DNA of 64,000 nt from Glycine soja (GCF_004193775.1 NC_041021.1:38203718-38267717), one strand, 5' to 3'; shown: positions 1 through 14,135, numbered from the stretch's first letter. Notes: generated by a model not told the origin, from the sequence alone. Made by a program: numbers and translations.

Positions 1-1168
1 AATTTTGTGTTTGTTGTTAATAATTTAACTTTTTGTTTTTTTTTCATGATAAAACAAAAATTTTATTTTTGGTCCTTCGCATTTTTTTTTAATTTTAAAT
101 AAATTAATAAAATTTATGTTTTTTCCCTCGTAAAAAAATTCATATGTTTTTATTTTTTTGAAAAATACTAATAACAAATGAATTTTTTTTATTAAGAAAC
201 AAATACAAAATTCATTAATTTATTAGAGACTAAAAAAGATGTCATGAACAAAAAAAATTGTTGTGTTATTAGGATTTAATGCAAAAAAAAATTATTAGGT
301 AACAAATACAAAATTCAAAATATTTATTATGGATCTAAAATATATTTTAGTCATTCTTTTTTATCCCGAATCAAAGACCATAAGGGTCTCCCAACCTAGT
401 GGGTCAAAGACTCATTTCACTTGTTGTGCGTGATCAAAAGAATTTTATACATAAAAAAACTCTTATCAAATAAATTGTTCCTCCCATGTGAACACAATGG
501 ACCTTACCTTAGACCATTGTGTCAATCCTTTGAATTAACTTATTATCATTATACTCCCTAATAAATTTAGTGACAATAACTAATATGATTTACTTTTTTT
601 TAAAAAAATAATGATTAACAAATTTTATTTGACATTTTTTTAAATTTCCGGAACTATTATAAGTTTATAACAGCGTCCCACAATTTTAGGAATTTTACTC
701 CATTTTGGTACTAGTAATGATCAATGATCACTCTGTTAAAAAATGTTACCAATCGTTTCATGCTACATGCTTTCATGGTACATTGTTAGGCTCGGCCCTT
801 CTGAATCCGCCCCAAGATATTTTCATGGATATTTCTCGTTAGTCCATTCTTATCAAAAGCAGAAAATTAAGGCCCGTTTTTTTTTTCGCCTTAAAAAAAT
901 AAAATCCTATCATTCATTATCCACACTCGGACCTTCTCCTACGTTCCTTCATGTAAGCTTTATTCCACTTTTCTTCATTTGAATTTTGTGTTCCATTCTT
1001 CTCACCCACGTTTGGACTTTGGACATGGCCCGTTGCATTGTCACATAACATGACATCTTTGTAACTTCACTTTTAAGTGGCACTGAAACTTTAACTAATG
1101 CCTTACTTATCTGCAGGTTAAATTCTATCTGCACACTAAGCCACACACTTATAGAACCAAGAGCTTGC
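1..1168. other. AT-rich upstream region of the PPR gene
   Basis: No convincing gene is seen. The sequence is AT-rich with long A and T runs. The frame that reads into the PPR protein stays open upstream of 1169 to about 1048, but has no ATG there; a splice acceptor-like TGCAG ends near 1116. An upstream exon carrying a targeting peptide could therefore lie in this stretch or beyond the window, but none is visible. Confidence 0.5.
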
Positions 1169-4100
1169 ATGAATGATTCTGAATGGAAAGCAAATGATTC
1201 CAATAGCGTGGCTTTGGAGAAGTTCAAAAGAGACAGCGTTTATATTGACAAAAATGGCAGATTAAGGAACTTCAATCACAAAAAAGTGTCAAGGAAAAAA
1301 TGTAATTAACACATCATGGAACATGAGTTTCCTCACTAGCTCATTGAAACGTGTGTGTCATGTTTGAAAAGTGTGTTGTTTTACATATGGACAGGTGGTT
1401 CTTTGAGAGGACGAGGATGGAAATACGGTTCTGGGTTTGTTGATGGGATTTTTCCTGTGCTGAGTCCAACTGCACAGCAGATTCTGGACTATGTTGAAAA
1501 GGGTGTGGAGAGTGAGAGCATTTGGGGTTCTTTGGACATGCTTCCTCCCACTCTTGATGCATGGGATGATATTTTCACTGTGGCTGTTCAACTTCGGATG
1601 AGGAAACAGTGGGATTCAATCATTTCGGTGAGAAACTCATCCCTGGTTGCCCTTCTAACTTCTTAACTTCAAAAACTAATTTATCTCTTTTCAGAATTAT
1701 TCAATGGAATGCCTAATGATTTTTCTGAAAATCTATAACATTATATAAAGATAATACGGATACCAATTCTTAGTGTAGACATTTCTTAACCCATTTTATC
1801 TTCAACTGGTAGTGATGTATTGTAACTCCACACTCAAATTTTAGTTTTCTTTTTGAAGTAGTGCTACCTTGTAAATTAATTATTCTAAAAAAAAATGTGG
1901 TGTCTGTCTTTCTGATAGTGTTTAGTAATGATGATATTTGTTTCACTCGCTTCTAGCAAATTTACCTTACTGGTACAGTTTTTATCAGTCGAATTATTTG
2001 AAGCGTGAAGGTTGACTTATCTCTTGTAACGTTTCACCATTGAATCCATCATGCATTCATGTTCATGTGTCACTTGTACACCATTGAATCCATCATGCAT
2101 TCATGTTCATGTTCACTTGGGCAATATTATGACACTAATTTTTTGTTTTTGTTTATTGCAATTCTTAATTTATTTTGGGATTGGCTAGTGGATTTGTGTT
2201 GCCCGTCATAACAGAAAAAAACTGTACAGATATGTAGATGGATACTGCTAAGGAGCTCCTTTAAGCCAGATGTAATCTGCTATAATTTACTCATAGAAGC
2301 TTTTGGGCAAAAGCTTCTATACAAGGAGGCAGAATCCACCTATCTGCAGCTTCTTGAGGCTAGATGCATTCCTACCGAAGATACTTATGCCCTTCTTATA
2401 AAGGCCTACTGCATATCTGGGCTGCTAGAAAAAGCTGAAGCAGTCTTTGCCGAAATGCGAAATTATGGCCTTCCCTCAAGTATGTTTCTGAATTAACTTG
2501 TTCGTCCACACATGCTGAAAAAGAAATATAATCAAAGATTGTGGATTTGACATGATAAGGTTGATATTGAAATGGGGCTTGTTATTCTCAAAATGTTAAA
2601 AAATTTCCAACTCTGATTTTGAGGACCTGGACAATGCAGGTAATCTTAGTATTTAAAACTCAAAGGACACTGCCAAATTACACTAGTAATTTATTTCATT
2701 ATTAATTTATATACAACAAAAGCCATTTCATTGCTCTTTCCCCTGACTCCTCAAGGTTCATGGCTAAGTTAAACATGCTAACTAGATATGTTGCAGAAGT
2801 TCTATTATGTGTTGGTCACTTGTACAATATCAGAAATAGTTATTTTCATGTTGGTGGGAGACTAATTTCGATAAGGTTGCTGGCAGCCTTGGATAGTGAA
2901 AAGGTTATTGTGCCAACTTTTCTGTGCAATGACTTGGTGAATATCCAATTTTAGATTTCAAGCATTAAAGTAGAAATATTTGAATTAAAGTAGAGAGAAA
3001 GAGGTATGGGACCCACACATAATTTTAAAATTTTCTCTCCCTTTCTCTCATATTTATCCACAACCAAACACACACTAAGAGATGAGATGTTGGAGGAAGT
3101 GATAAGTTCACTGTGTCTGTATGTATCATGCTTTCAGCAACTTTGGTTTTCTTCTGCATTTAGTGGGGTTATTCCAACTTTACCCTGTAACTTTTTTATG
3201 CAAAACTTATATGTGCTTAAATTTAAGATAACTGGAAATTTGATCCTTTAAAATAGCTAACCATATATGAGAATGAATAATCCAGGTGCAGTTGTATACA
3301 ATGCTTATATAAACGGATTAATGAAAGGAGGAAATTCTGACAAAGCAGAAGAGATTTTCAAAAGGATGAAGAAGGATGCCTGCAAGCCAACTACTGAAAC
3401 TTATACCATGTTGATAAATTTATATGGAAAGGTGAGCTTACTAAGATTCTTTGTTTTCAGTCTAAAATTTTACTTTTTACATTTTCTGTATGATTCTGAT
3501 CTGATAGATTACAAAATAGGCATCAAATTTTGTAACTGTCTTCAACTAAACCAAATGTGTGTAATTGTTGCTGACCTTCACAACTAGAAAAATGACAATT
3601 TTTCATGTCATAAAGGTTGACGCTTGGTTAGAGACAACATAATGTAGGATGAAATGGTTAGAAATAACGTGCAAATAATGAACAGATAGATTTAGCATGG
3701 AAAACTCTTGACAGTGCAGTCATAACATAATAATATTTGTAAAATTTGAAATGTATGCAGGCTGGTAAATCCTTTATGGCCTTAAAATTGTTCCATGAAA
3801 TGATGAGCCATGATTGCAAACCTAATATTTGCACATATACTGCTCTGGTGAATGCATTTGCGAGAGAAGGACTATGTGAGAAAGCAGAGGAAGTGTTCGA
3901 GCAGATGCAAGAAGCTGGACTTGAACCTGATGTATATGCTTATAATGCCCTCATGGAAGCTTACAGGTTGTTAAGTAGGATGGCTTTTAATCTGTTTTAC
4001 TCTATCCACTTCTCTTTTAGATAACCATGAATGCATGATATTTTAGATGTTCTTCAAAAGAAACCTAAGAAATGCTGTGGGCTTATACGATTAGATAAAT

Positions 4101-5593
4101 GGTCATATCAAATAGGCTTTGTCACATTATTTGGATAGATGATTAAAAAAGTTCAGCTATAATGTGTTAGAAGGTTTAAAATAGGAGATTTAAGTGCTAC
4201 CGTGCTAGGCTGATGGCCTTTTATAAAAGCTGTTTCTGTCTAATGTGCCTTGGGATTGGTTTACCTTTGCTGAGCTGATGTGTGTTCTAGTTCTGGCCAT
4301 TCCATTTGTTTAGTGTTTTCTGTTATTAATCTAATGGTTTCATATCTAGGAAAAAATCAAGAATTTTCTTCTCCCAACAGTCGTGCAGGTTATCCTTACG
4401 GAGCTGCAGAAATTTTTTCACTAATGCAGCACATGGGATGTGAACCAGATAGAGCCTCATATAATATCTTGGTAGATGCATATGGGAAAGCAGGTTTTCA
4501 AGATGGTAATTACCTTCTCTTGGAAGTTATGATTTTGTTTTGTTAATCAAATGGTTTATAAGAAAATCTTATGAATTGATTCCAAAAATTTCTATTATCT
4601 TGTCTGCAATTAACATTACTTCAAATACCACCCCACCAAGAAAAAATCTCTATTTTTCAGCACATAAAAAAGGTCAAATCTCTAGAAGTTTGGTGCTAAT
4701 TATTCAATTCTGAATTCTCAACTTCAAAATCTTGATCTGGGTTTGTACACTTAAAAGATACACTGAAGTGAGGATGCAGAAAATTTTGACACGTGATAAC
4801 CATGATTCATGTTAATCCTCGAACTTCTTTCAAGTTATGTCTTATAAACTCTTTGGCTTTACACAAGTCACACTATAAAAATATTGACGAAGGAAGATAA
4901 TTCTTGGTTCAGTCAATTTATATTTTTTAGTGTGCTTTTTGCCTCTTTATCTACTTTACTGGTCTGATACATGTTTTTTTCCCTTCACAACCTTATGAAT
5001 GAAATTCAGATGCTGAAGCTGTTTTTAAAGATATGAAAAGAGTGGGAATAACACCAACAATGAAGTCCCACATGGTTCTTCTGTCTGCCTATTCCAAAAT
5101 GGGCAGTGTGAATAAATGTGAGGAGATTCTTAACCAAATGTGTAAATCTGGTCTGAAACTAGACACTTATGTTCTCAACAGCATGCTGAACTTGTATGGA
5201 CGGTTAGGCCAATTTGGAAAGATGGAAGAAGTTCTGAGAGTGATGGAAAAAGGATCATATGTAGCTGATATTAGTACATACAATATCTTGATAAATAGGT
5301 ATGGTCAAGCAGGATTTATTGAGAGAATGGAAGACTTGTTTCAATTGCTTCCTAGCAAAGGTTTAAAACCTGATGTGGTGACTTGGACTTCTCGTATTGG
5401 AGCCTACTCTAAAAAAAAGCTTTACTTAAAGTGCTTAGAAATATTTGAAGAAATGATTGATGATGGTTGTTACCCAGATGGGGGAACAGCTAAGGTACTT
5501 CTTGCAGCATGCTCCAATGAAGATCAGACTGAGCAGGTTACTACTGTCATTAGAACAATGCACAAGGATATGAAGACTGTTTTGCCAGTTTAA
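1169..5593 (+). CDS. P-class pentatricopeptide repeat protein (At2g35130-like)
   Basis: Seven exons join in frame: 1169-1301, 1395-1627, 2230-2479, 3286-3431, 3761-3966, 4381-4505 and 5010-5593, giving 558 residues. All introns are GT-AG. From about residue 125 to the end there are back-to-back 35-residue helical repeats typical of P-class PPR proteins, for example NICTYTALVNAFAREGLCEK and DISTYNILINRYGQAGF. These proteins bind organellar RNA and usually act in chloroplasts or mitochondria; the RNA target cannot be read from sequence. Order and wording of repeats match Arabidopsis At2g35130 as I remember it. There is no E or DYW editing domain at the C-terminus. The start is uncertain: ATG 1169 is the first in frame, but it gives a charged N-terminus rather than a clear transit peptide, so an upstream exon may be missing. 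Confidence 0.9.
2035..2122. repeat. Two-copy 44-bp tandem repeat in PPR intron 2
   Basis: The unit beginning CACCATTGAATCCATCATGC at 2035 recurs at 2079 almost unchanged. It lies in the intron between 1628 and 2229, outside coding sequence. Confidence 0.85.
2973..3078. mobile_element. Truncated Tourist-like MITE copy
   Basis: This part of PPR intron 3 shares the run GAAATATTTGAATTAAAGTA and the ending AACCAAACAC..CTAA with the complete element at 60099-60259. The left half is missing, so it is a 5'-truncated or decayed copy of the same family. Confidence 0.5.
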
Positions 5594-8500
5594 CTTGTTT
5601 GAAATTTGAGCTGGTACTAATATAAAAAAGTATTATGTACATGATTTTTTTTTATAGAAATAGTAAAATACTAAATGATTCACTTTCTTTACAATTAGAC
5701 CAATCCAAAAGACAAAGTCCAGTTCCTTGCAATAAGCTCCACAATCATCCCTACTATGGCCACCTGCTTGAGAAAAGGGGGGCAAACCCTTGATTCCACT
5801 ATATGAAAAATATTGGAAATTGTGCATCTCACACAAAATATGACGAAAACACCTCCTGGACCAATATGATTGGTACTGTTGATTTCAATGGGCTACAAGC
5901 ACATCACAATTGAACGTGATATCAATTTCTGTGAGTCTTCTTCATTGCTCAACTTGCTTATTTCTATTTAACGTCAAACTTCAATTCTTGTAGGATAAAC
6001 TTTTCTTTTGGTAACCATCATTTTGCTGGGAAAAAATAAAATCCTATAATCAACAATTTTCTTTCTGGTGCCTATCCAACTATAGTGCAGTATAGTCGGA
6101 GGAAATGATTTTGGTGAGCAACAATAGGTTTTCATGTTCAAGAATTCAATTAGATGTCTTATTATCACTAATCTCATTTTTCTCCTCTCTTTTTATGCTA
6201 AACCGAATAATCTTACTATCACTATTTTTTCTCTTTCTTTTTTTTAATCATAATAATTAGGATTTTTGGCTTTTTTCTTTTGTTTGGAAGGCAAGATTTT
6301 TGGCTTCTAATTCTCAACGGGATTCCAAAGTATCTTCACAATCATTAATCATTTAGATGGACTATAAGACTCTGAAAATTAATCATTCTTAAAACTCTTC
6401 ATCATTTTCCAATGTAGTATTATGCTAAAATCAAATTCGGGTCCTCCTATTTCTTATTTTCACCCATCCTAACAAACACGCCCTACCACAAAATCTTTTA
6501 TTTTAAGTAAACTCTGTACCACGCGCAACACCTTCCTCCTTATGTCCATTTTCTATTTACTTTTGCTGTGTCCTCGTGTACCACGAGCAAGATAACACCG
6601 TGATAAAATTCTGTCCTATGTCCACCAACTTGTCGCATGTATCCCGTGCTCCCATATTTATAATTTATAAATTAGGTAAAAGAAAATGCTAAATTGTACG
6701 AAATTAAATTAAATTATGTCACGTGCTTAGTTAATTAATCACTCTTTTTATCTGACTTTGTTTGACATTTTAGTAAAAAATTATTTCATTTTATTTATCA
6801 CTTTACAGTATTAATAAAACATTAAGCATTTATGCTGTTATATTTTTAACCTGTGGAACAAACAAAAATTCATCAAATTAGTAAGATTGACTTCATATGC
6901 CTTGAAGATGTGAGTTTGAATCTCACTATTAAATATTAAATATTGACACGAAAATTTTATTAATAATAAATTATCTATAATATAATCTGGAAGTATTTTT
7001 ATAAAAAAAATTTAATTTTGAGATCAGTAGAACTTTTAAGATCTAACTCACCTAATTCTTTTAATAAAAAAAATTTATTGTGAAGAGAAAAAATAAAATG
7101 AAAAATATATGTGAAAGAGAATCTAATTGATATGAAAAAATAGATATATGAGAAAATTTGCATAATAACTTTTATAAAATCTAAAATATTAATTGTATTT
7201 TTTTAATTTCTGTATCAAATCCATAAACCTAAAAAAAATGGAACAGAGGTAACAACCAATAAAAATTCTCTACTTTGAATTCGGGTAAATTCGTTATAAT
7301 ATTTGTGTACCATAAAACACTGCTCACTGGGTAAATGAAAACGATAAAAAAAAAAAAAAAGGTATGACATATAGTTCAGTTTCAAAATATTTAAAATACA
7401 AAACGTAAAAAAGTATTTAAAATTATAAACGATATATATTAGAATAATTCAGTTTTAAAATTTTCGGTGCATATATAATTCAGTATGACTTATGGCATTA
7501 TTATAAAAGCTATATCTATTTTTTTTTAAAATATTTTGAACAATAAAACTCAACATTTTCTTTTAAAGACAAAAATCCAAAACAAACTAAATCAAACATT
7601 ACCTGAATTTCAATAAGCAAATGTCCTCGTGAATAAAGTTTTAATTTAAAGATAGGAGTTAGCTTTGATTTTTTTAAGTATACGAAAATTGCTTAACATT
7701 ATGTTGATCCAATTAGAATTAACTTCAAATCTTTTAAATAAGATTTCGAAGATTATGAAATGAGATTTCTTTAAAGCTGGTCAATTATATTTTTAAACAG
7801 AGAACAATTATTATCAAAATCCATAAATATTTAAAATCTATTATATGATAATAATAAAATATGAAAACTAAATCTGTATAAGATATATTTTTTAAGAATT
7901 TTATTTGCCCTTTTCATAAAACTTTTTCTAATTATAACTTGCATTAATTACTTTTGACTAAAATATTTATATTTATTTATATTTTTAATTAATAACAATA
8001 AATGCAGTCAAAAAAATTAACTACAAATAAATAAAATAAACCTATATACATATAAAACTATGTGATAATAATTTATCGACTATTTGTTTATTCATGTCTC
8101 TGATTTCCTTCACATTCACTTTGCGTTGAAAGTGATGAATTTCATTATCCCGACATTTATCTGGTATACTATTTCATGTTTTTAATATCTCTGAGCTGTT
8201 TAACAAATTCAAACTGAATAGGATAAATCAATTCAAATATATATTTTATCTTCAAATTTCAAATATGCTTATATTATGAATATGATATATCATCTCATGT
8301 TTTTAGTATTAACTAAACTCGTTTAATAGCTTACAACTAAATATCACAAACTGATTTATAATTTTTAAAATTTAAATATGTTTCTAATATATGATATATC
8401 GTTTTTTTTTCCGGCTCAAATGATATAACATCTTATATTTTTAGTACCAATTGAATGATTCAACTTAATTTTGCATCTCTTCTTGTAATTCATTATTTTT

Positions 8501-9249
8501 AAGATCTTTAGTTTTAACTTGAACCTCAATATTTTTTTAATAAAAAATTATCAATAACTAAGAAGAATTTATTACGATACAAATTAGTTCCTCCGTCTCA
8601 TTATAATACAAATTTAAGATATTTAGTTTTAGGTTGTTTTATATAAATTAAGAAAAAACAATAAATAAATGAAAAGAATAATAATTTTACAAAATTGACC
8701 TATTATTATTAATTTATTTTTTTGTTTTTTTAACCCATATCATTAATATCATAACGAACATAAAAGAAAAAAAGTAATTAATATTATATTAAAAAATTAA
8801 AATAACAATTATTTTTGACAAAATTTTTCTTCAAGCATGACAATTATAATGAAATTGAGGCGGTACTTATATTAAATTTAAAAAAAAATGGGTTTTATAT
8901 ATGGTGCAGTAATGCATAAGATAATGTAAGAGGGCTAGATATTAGAACTGCAATTAATAAGGTTAAAATTAAAGAGCGGTGTTGTTGATGGGGAATAAAA
9001 TGAAGAAGGACTACAGGGATTAGGGAAGCATTTATATTTATTTATGAATGAAAATGAAATGAGAACAGTAAAGCCGTTGGAAAATTAATCAATCATAGAG
9101 TTAGGTTTTGGTTTGGTTTGGCAGAAGAAAGTATAACGGTGAGAGGCTTGAGTTTGTTTGGTTTTTCTTCCTTCCTTTGGTGTCATTGCTATATAATACT
9201 AATACTCCTTCCATTCCCTTCCCACACAACATTGATTTCTGAGATTCAG
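5594..9249. other. AT-rich intergenic region
   Basis: No gene is seen between the PPR stop and the MVD start. The stretch is rich in A/T runs. At about 6905 a GTGAGTTTGAATCTCAC segment resembles a tRNA T-arm and may be SINE debris. A Stowaway-like MITE lies at 8588-8866. MVD promoter elements should be in the last few hundred bases; a TATA-like ATTTATATTTATTTATG lies near 9030. Confidence 0.6.
8588..8866. mobile_element. Decayed Stowaway-like (Tc1/mariner) MITE
   Basis: The left end CCTCCGTCTCATTATAAT and the right end ATTATAATGAAATTGAGGCGG are imperfect inverted repeats of the common plant Stowaway type (CTCCCTCCGTCCCA..TATAA). The interior is about 240 bp and AT-rich with no coding. Target duplication TA is plausible but not clear at both ends. 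Confidence 0.45.
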
Positions 9250-12200
9250 ATGATGGCGAGTGAGTCGCAAAACTGGGTGTTCATGGTCACTGCACAGACA
9301 CCAACCAACATTGCCGTTATCAAGTATTGGGGGAAAAGAGACGAAACCCTCATCTTACCGATTAACGACAGTATCAGTGTCACTCTCGATCCCAGCCACC
9401 TCTGCACCACTACCACTGCTGCCGTCAGTCCCGCTTTCCACCAAGATCGCATGTGGCTCAATGGAAAGGTATATTTTATTCTTCTCTTGAGTGGGAATAA
9501 ATCAGCATTTTCATTCGGATCTATTGGAAGCCATATAATGTAAACAAGTAATGCAGAAGATTACGCTTCAAACGGATTTAGAGTGAATCTTGGATGAATT
9601 TCTTCATAAACACGTATATGAGAACAAAAGGAAGCAAATCAACGAAGATCAAATGAATTAAACTTTTTCATAATTTTTTTTTTTTTGCATAATCGAGGGA
9701 GATGGTTGATTTATTTTATTTTTCTTAAATTGATTTATTTTCTTCTTTCTTGAATAGTGGCTTGGAGATTTGTTATTCTGCTTCTTTCTGTTTTTTGATT
9801 CATGGAATTTGGTTACGCTGGTTAGTGTAGGAGATTTCTCTTTCTGGGGGCAGGTTCCAGAGCTGTTTAAGGGAGATCCGTGCTCGTGCTTGTGATGTTG
9901 AGGATGAAACAAAGGGTATAAAGATCACAAAGGAGGATTGGGGCAAATTGCATGTACACATTGCTTCGTACAACAACTTCCCTACTGCAGCAGGACTGGC
10001 TTCATCAGCTGCCGGTTTTGCATGCCTTGGTAATACACATGTTAATCTTGAATTTCTGTTTGAGCTTTCTTTCATTCGGTAGATGGGACGACTGAGTGGG
10101 TTGCATTAGTGGCTACTACTGCCCAGGATTTGGGCAGTTTTCTATATTTTAAAATTATCAGTTTTCTGTACTTTGAACTTAATGTCCGGTTGCTTGGGTC
10201 AATCCATCAAATCTGGTCGTGATTGGTTGCCTGCTTTAGCAGGTTGAATCAAACAGGGCATTGGTTATTCTAGAGCAAATATGGCAAGGTGGTGATAAAT
10301 AAACTTGATAAGAAAACGAAATTGTTGTTGGTACTGATATGATATAATTTCATGTGGATACTGGACTCCATTAACAATTAGCTTGAATTGCAGTGTATGT
10401 CAGCCATAATTGAGGGACTAAAAAAGTGAATTAAAAAGTAGCTTATGAAAGTATGTTTTCCTGGACAAACAGGCTAATTTCATGAAGTATGTTTTATTCC
10501 TTAGGATTGAATTCATAGAGTCGTAGTCTTATTGTTCATTCAAGAAGTTTTTGAACATTGCTTCTAACATTATATTCTTTGGAGTTAACTGTAGATATTC
10601 AAATTTTAGTTTTGTTCACTCTACTGCAATCTCGATCTAGTTTCCATGCTTTCTTATTTGAAACTGCAAGGTTCTTGGTGCTTGTTAATTTTATATTGGG
10701 CGTAATATTAGTTACCACCTGTCTTGATGATTTTGTCTTCTATTTGCAGCTTATGCCCTTGGGAAGCTAATGAATGTCAAAGAAGATGAAAGCCAACTAT
10801 CTGCTATCGCAAGGTCTTTATATTGGCTTTAATTTTGGGAGGTGTGATGGCTTCATTTGGACACTTTGAATTTTAATAACACGTTGGTAACACTTGTGAA
10901 AATTGTCATTATGCACAGGCAAGGATCAGGTAGTGCTTGCCGCAGCTTATTTGGGGGATTTGTCAAGTGGATAATGGGAAAAGTAAGTTTATTTATTTCC
11001 TATTTTATATTTTGATACTGCACCATGTTGTCCGAGAATCCATTTGTAATTTCTATTTTTCTACATTTGTAGGAGGATAATGGCAGTGATAGTCTTGCAG
11101 TTCAACTTACTGATGAAAAGCACTGGGATGATCTTGTTATTGTTATTGCCGTGGTATGACACTTGGTCTTATTTAATTGAATGGATGAGTTTGCTATTGA
11201 CTGACCTATAATACATTTCAATAAAAATGGTCTGCTGTGGTCATTTATGTATAGCCCATAGCTTGCGTTTTCCAGTTTCCTATTTCTTTCTTTCAAGTTT
11301 TTTTGTAATCAGTTCATTTTGTCTTTATTATTTGCTAAATATAACTAAACTTTGATTTGGACTTTTTCCACTAAAAGTGCTGTTGTTATGATTTCTCAGT
11401 TTGCCAACCTGATAATAATCGTATTAGCAATTGGAATATGTGCTTTCTTCAGATCATAGAACTCCATATGCTTGAAATCTGTTACTTGTTTTTATCCCAT
11501 CAAAGAACTCTAGATTTTATATGTCCATATCATGTATGGTTAAGTTTTTGCAACATTGGTATAGCAATGTAAGTCAGGTGTTTGCATTTTATTTTATGGC
11601 TGTTTTTAGTATTTCCTAATTTTGTTATGGTCTGTCTAGTTTTTCATTATTCAATACTGCATACTAGTTTTAATGCTTCCTTATTATTTGATATCATATC
11701 ATTTTTCTTTATATATTCAAGTTACCTGCATACATCTATAATTTAATCATAAAATATACTAAATTTAGTGATATTAAGGTAAAAGTTCAGCAGTTTGCTT
11801 CCTGCTGTGCTGAACTTTGAAGAGATGGCTTTAACTCTCACCATTGCCACATCATCAACTTCTTCCATGACTGCTCCTCCTCTTCTGTCTGTCATACATG
11901 GCATGACTCTCATTGCCATCTTGCTACTTATGCCTCCAATAATAGAGGGTTTAAGCCTTCAGTTGTAGAATGTGCTGATGGTTAAATAAGAGAGAGCTGT
12001 CTAAGCCATGCTATTTTTTTTTTTTTGTCAATGACATGTTTCTATTTCATATTGGCAGTGTGTATATGCTTTACTCTATCATCTCATATGCATACATTAC
12101 TCAATTTTCCCATGTTGTTATCTATTTATAGGTTAGTTCACGGCAGAAGGAAACAAGTAGCACCACTGGAATGCGTGAGAGTGTTGAAACAAGTTTGCTT

Positions 12201-14135
12201 TTACAACACAGGGCAAAGGTACTTCATCCCTCCGTACAAGTTTTGCACCACCAACCATGTAGATTTTTTTATAGTTAGAATACAGACATTCCTTATTTAG
12301 GGGGTGTTTGGGTAGATCTTCAATGAAGTTGATTTGGATATATAAAAACGACTTGTGTGGCCCTCCCACAAGTTCTTATTAGCTTATTTCAATAAGTTTT
12401 GTGGAGAAGCTTAACAAATCAAGTTCTGTAACTTATTTCAATAAGCTTTCATAATTACACTTATGAATAAGCTCTTGTCGAGTAAGTGCTTAATTGAGTT
12501 AATTACCCAAATACACCCCTTTACCACTATAGAAAGGGGATCCCCTTGTGTTTTTTTCCCTAGAATCTTGACATTATGAGCTTCTGATTACTAAAATCAC
12601 AGAGAAAATTGTTATTCCAATACATTTTGTCCGCACCAAGCTACGCTACTTACTATTGTTAAAAATGGAATTTATTTTCCCCTGTTTCTCTACCAATTTC
12701 AACATTTGAATGCAAACACTAGTTATTAATTATGAATGCATGAAAGTTTACTGGACTGTACACTGCTGTTCACTGCCTGTTATATAAATAAGTAAACAAT
12801 GGTGATTTAGTTTTGACTATTTTTTATTTTGTTTATTTACTCATTTTGACTGAAATAGGAAATTGTGCCAAAGCGGATATTGCAAATGGAAGAAGCCATT
12901 AAAAATCGTGATTTTGCATCTTTTTCGCAATTGACCTGTGCTGATAGCAACCAGTTTCATGCAGTCTGCCTGGACACATGCCCCCCTATATTTTACATGA
13001 ACGATACATCACACAGGTAGTTGTTGATAATTGCAAGAGTTGGCTATTACTATTATGTCTATGTGATTAGATCACAAGTCTGGCACAGCTCTTTTCTAAT
13101 TTACTATTGATGGTGCATTTTCTCTTCAGAATAATCAGCATCGTTGAAAAGTGGAACCGTTCAGAAGAAGCTCCCCAGGTTTGAATTACTTAATTGGCCA
13201 TATTATAGTGTCATATGTAGAACAGTTCATTCCAATGGTCAATATTTGTGAAGTTTATCTCAAATTAAAAGAAAATTAATTATTTTCAAGTTCAAACGTA
13301 GTGGACAAATCTTTTTGCTTTCTTTCATTTGGTCAAATTATAATCATATATGATCATATCATATATATACTTTGGAAAAAATATATCCACAAGCTTCATA
13401 AAACAGTTGAATGATTTGAGAACTGTTATTATTATTATTTGGGGATTGATTTGACCTATTCTCTTTGTTCTCCAAATTTTGTGAAGCATTTTCCACTTCA
13501 CTACTATTCCATAACTGAGTTTCCTGTGTCATTATGCCATGCCCCTGCACCACATCAAACTTTCGTATAACCCCCATTTGAATAATGTGTATATATACAT
13601 CTTTTTTAGTTGTGATAATTACACGGGCTCATGTAAACAAACAAATGTGTATAAATCTCTATATTTCTATTTAAATATTTAATAATTTTGACTTGCAGGT
13701 AGCTTATACATTTGATGCGGGGCCAAATGCTGTTCTAATTGCACGCAACAGGAATGCTGCTACCTCTTTGATTCAGAGGCTGCTTTACTACTTCCCTCCA
13801 AATTCAGATGACCTCAGCAGGTTCTAAGTTTTGCAAGTTGCATGCATACTATTCTTAGATTTTTGTCAATGTTTTGAATTTCTTAGTTACCTGCAATACA
13901 CACTTCCTTCAGTTACATTATTGGGGACAAGTCAATTGCAAAAGATGCTGGGATCAATGGAATACAGGATGTAGAAGCTTTGCCGCCACCTCCAGAAATT
14001 AAAGATAATATTCCATCACAAAAATACAAGGGGGATGTCAGTTACTTCATATGTACCAGACCTGGAAGGGGACCTGTTTTGCTTTCTGATAGCATTCAAG
14101 CACTTCTGAACGATGAAACTGGGCTTCCCAAGTAA
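9250..14135 (+). CDS. MVD: Diphosphomevalonate decarboxylase (MVD)
   Basis: Catalyses the ATP-dependent decarboxylation of mevalonate diphosphate to isopentenyl diphosphate, the last step of the mevalonate pathway (cytosol/peroxisome). Ten exons: 9250-9468, 9831-10029, 10750-10813, 10919-10982, 11073-11153, 12132-12218, 12859-13016, 13130-13178, 13699-13820, 13913-14135; 421 residues, against about 412 in Arabidopsis. Family signatures are all present: [14 protein letters not shown] near residue 20, the GHMP-kinase ATP loop [13 protein letters not shown] near 125-137, [14 protein letters not shown] near 162, and DAGPNA at about 313, which holds the catalytic aspartate. Start: two adjacent ATGs (9250 and 9253); the upstream reading frame from 9118 has no family similarity, so it was not used. 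No stop or frameshift is seen, so the gene looks functional. Confidence 0.97.
11825..11968 (+). other. 47-codon open frame inside MVD intron 5, uncertain
   Basis: An ATG-to-TAG frame, beginning [14 protein letters not shown] and having a hydrophobic run [17 protein letters not shown], lies in the long MVD intron (11154-12131). It is less AT-rich than its surroundings and follows a small 11-bp-stem hairpin (11782-11818). I do not recognise it. It may be a decayed retrocopy, a small secreted/membrane peptide, or chance. Confidence 0.2.
12301..12520. mobile_element. Tourist-like MITE in MVD intron 6
   Basis: The left end GGGGTGTTTGGGTA and the right end TACCCAAATACACCCC form a near-perfect terminal inverted repeat around about 190 bp of non-coding DNA. 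Flanking TTTA/TTTA would fit a 3-bp TTA target duplication of PIF/Harbinger elements. It sits between MVD exons 6 and 7 and does not touch splice sites. Confidence 0.6.

Noticed and set aside
9118..9249. Upstream extension of the MVD protein
   Set aside because: The frame is open but has no ATG at its start and no family similarity; the conserved protein starts at 9250/9253.
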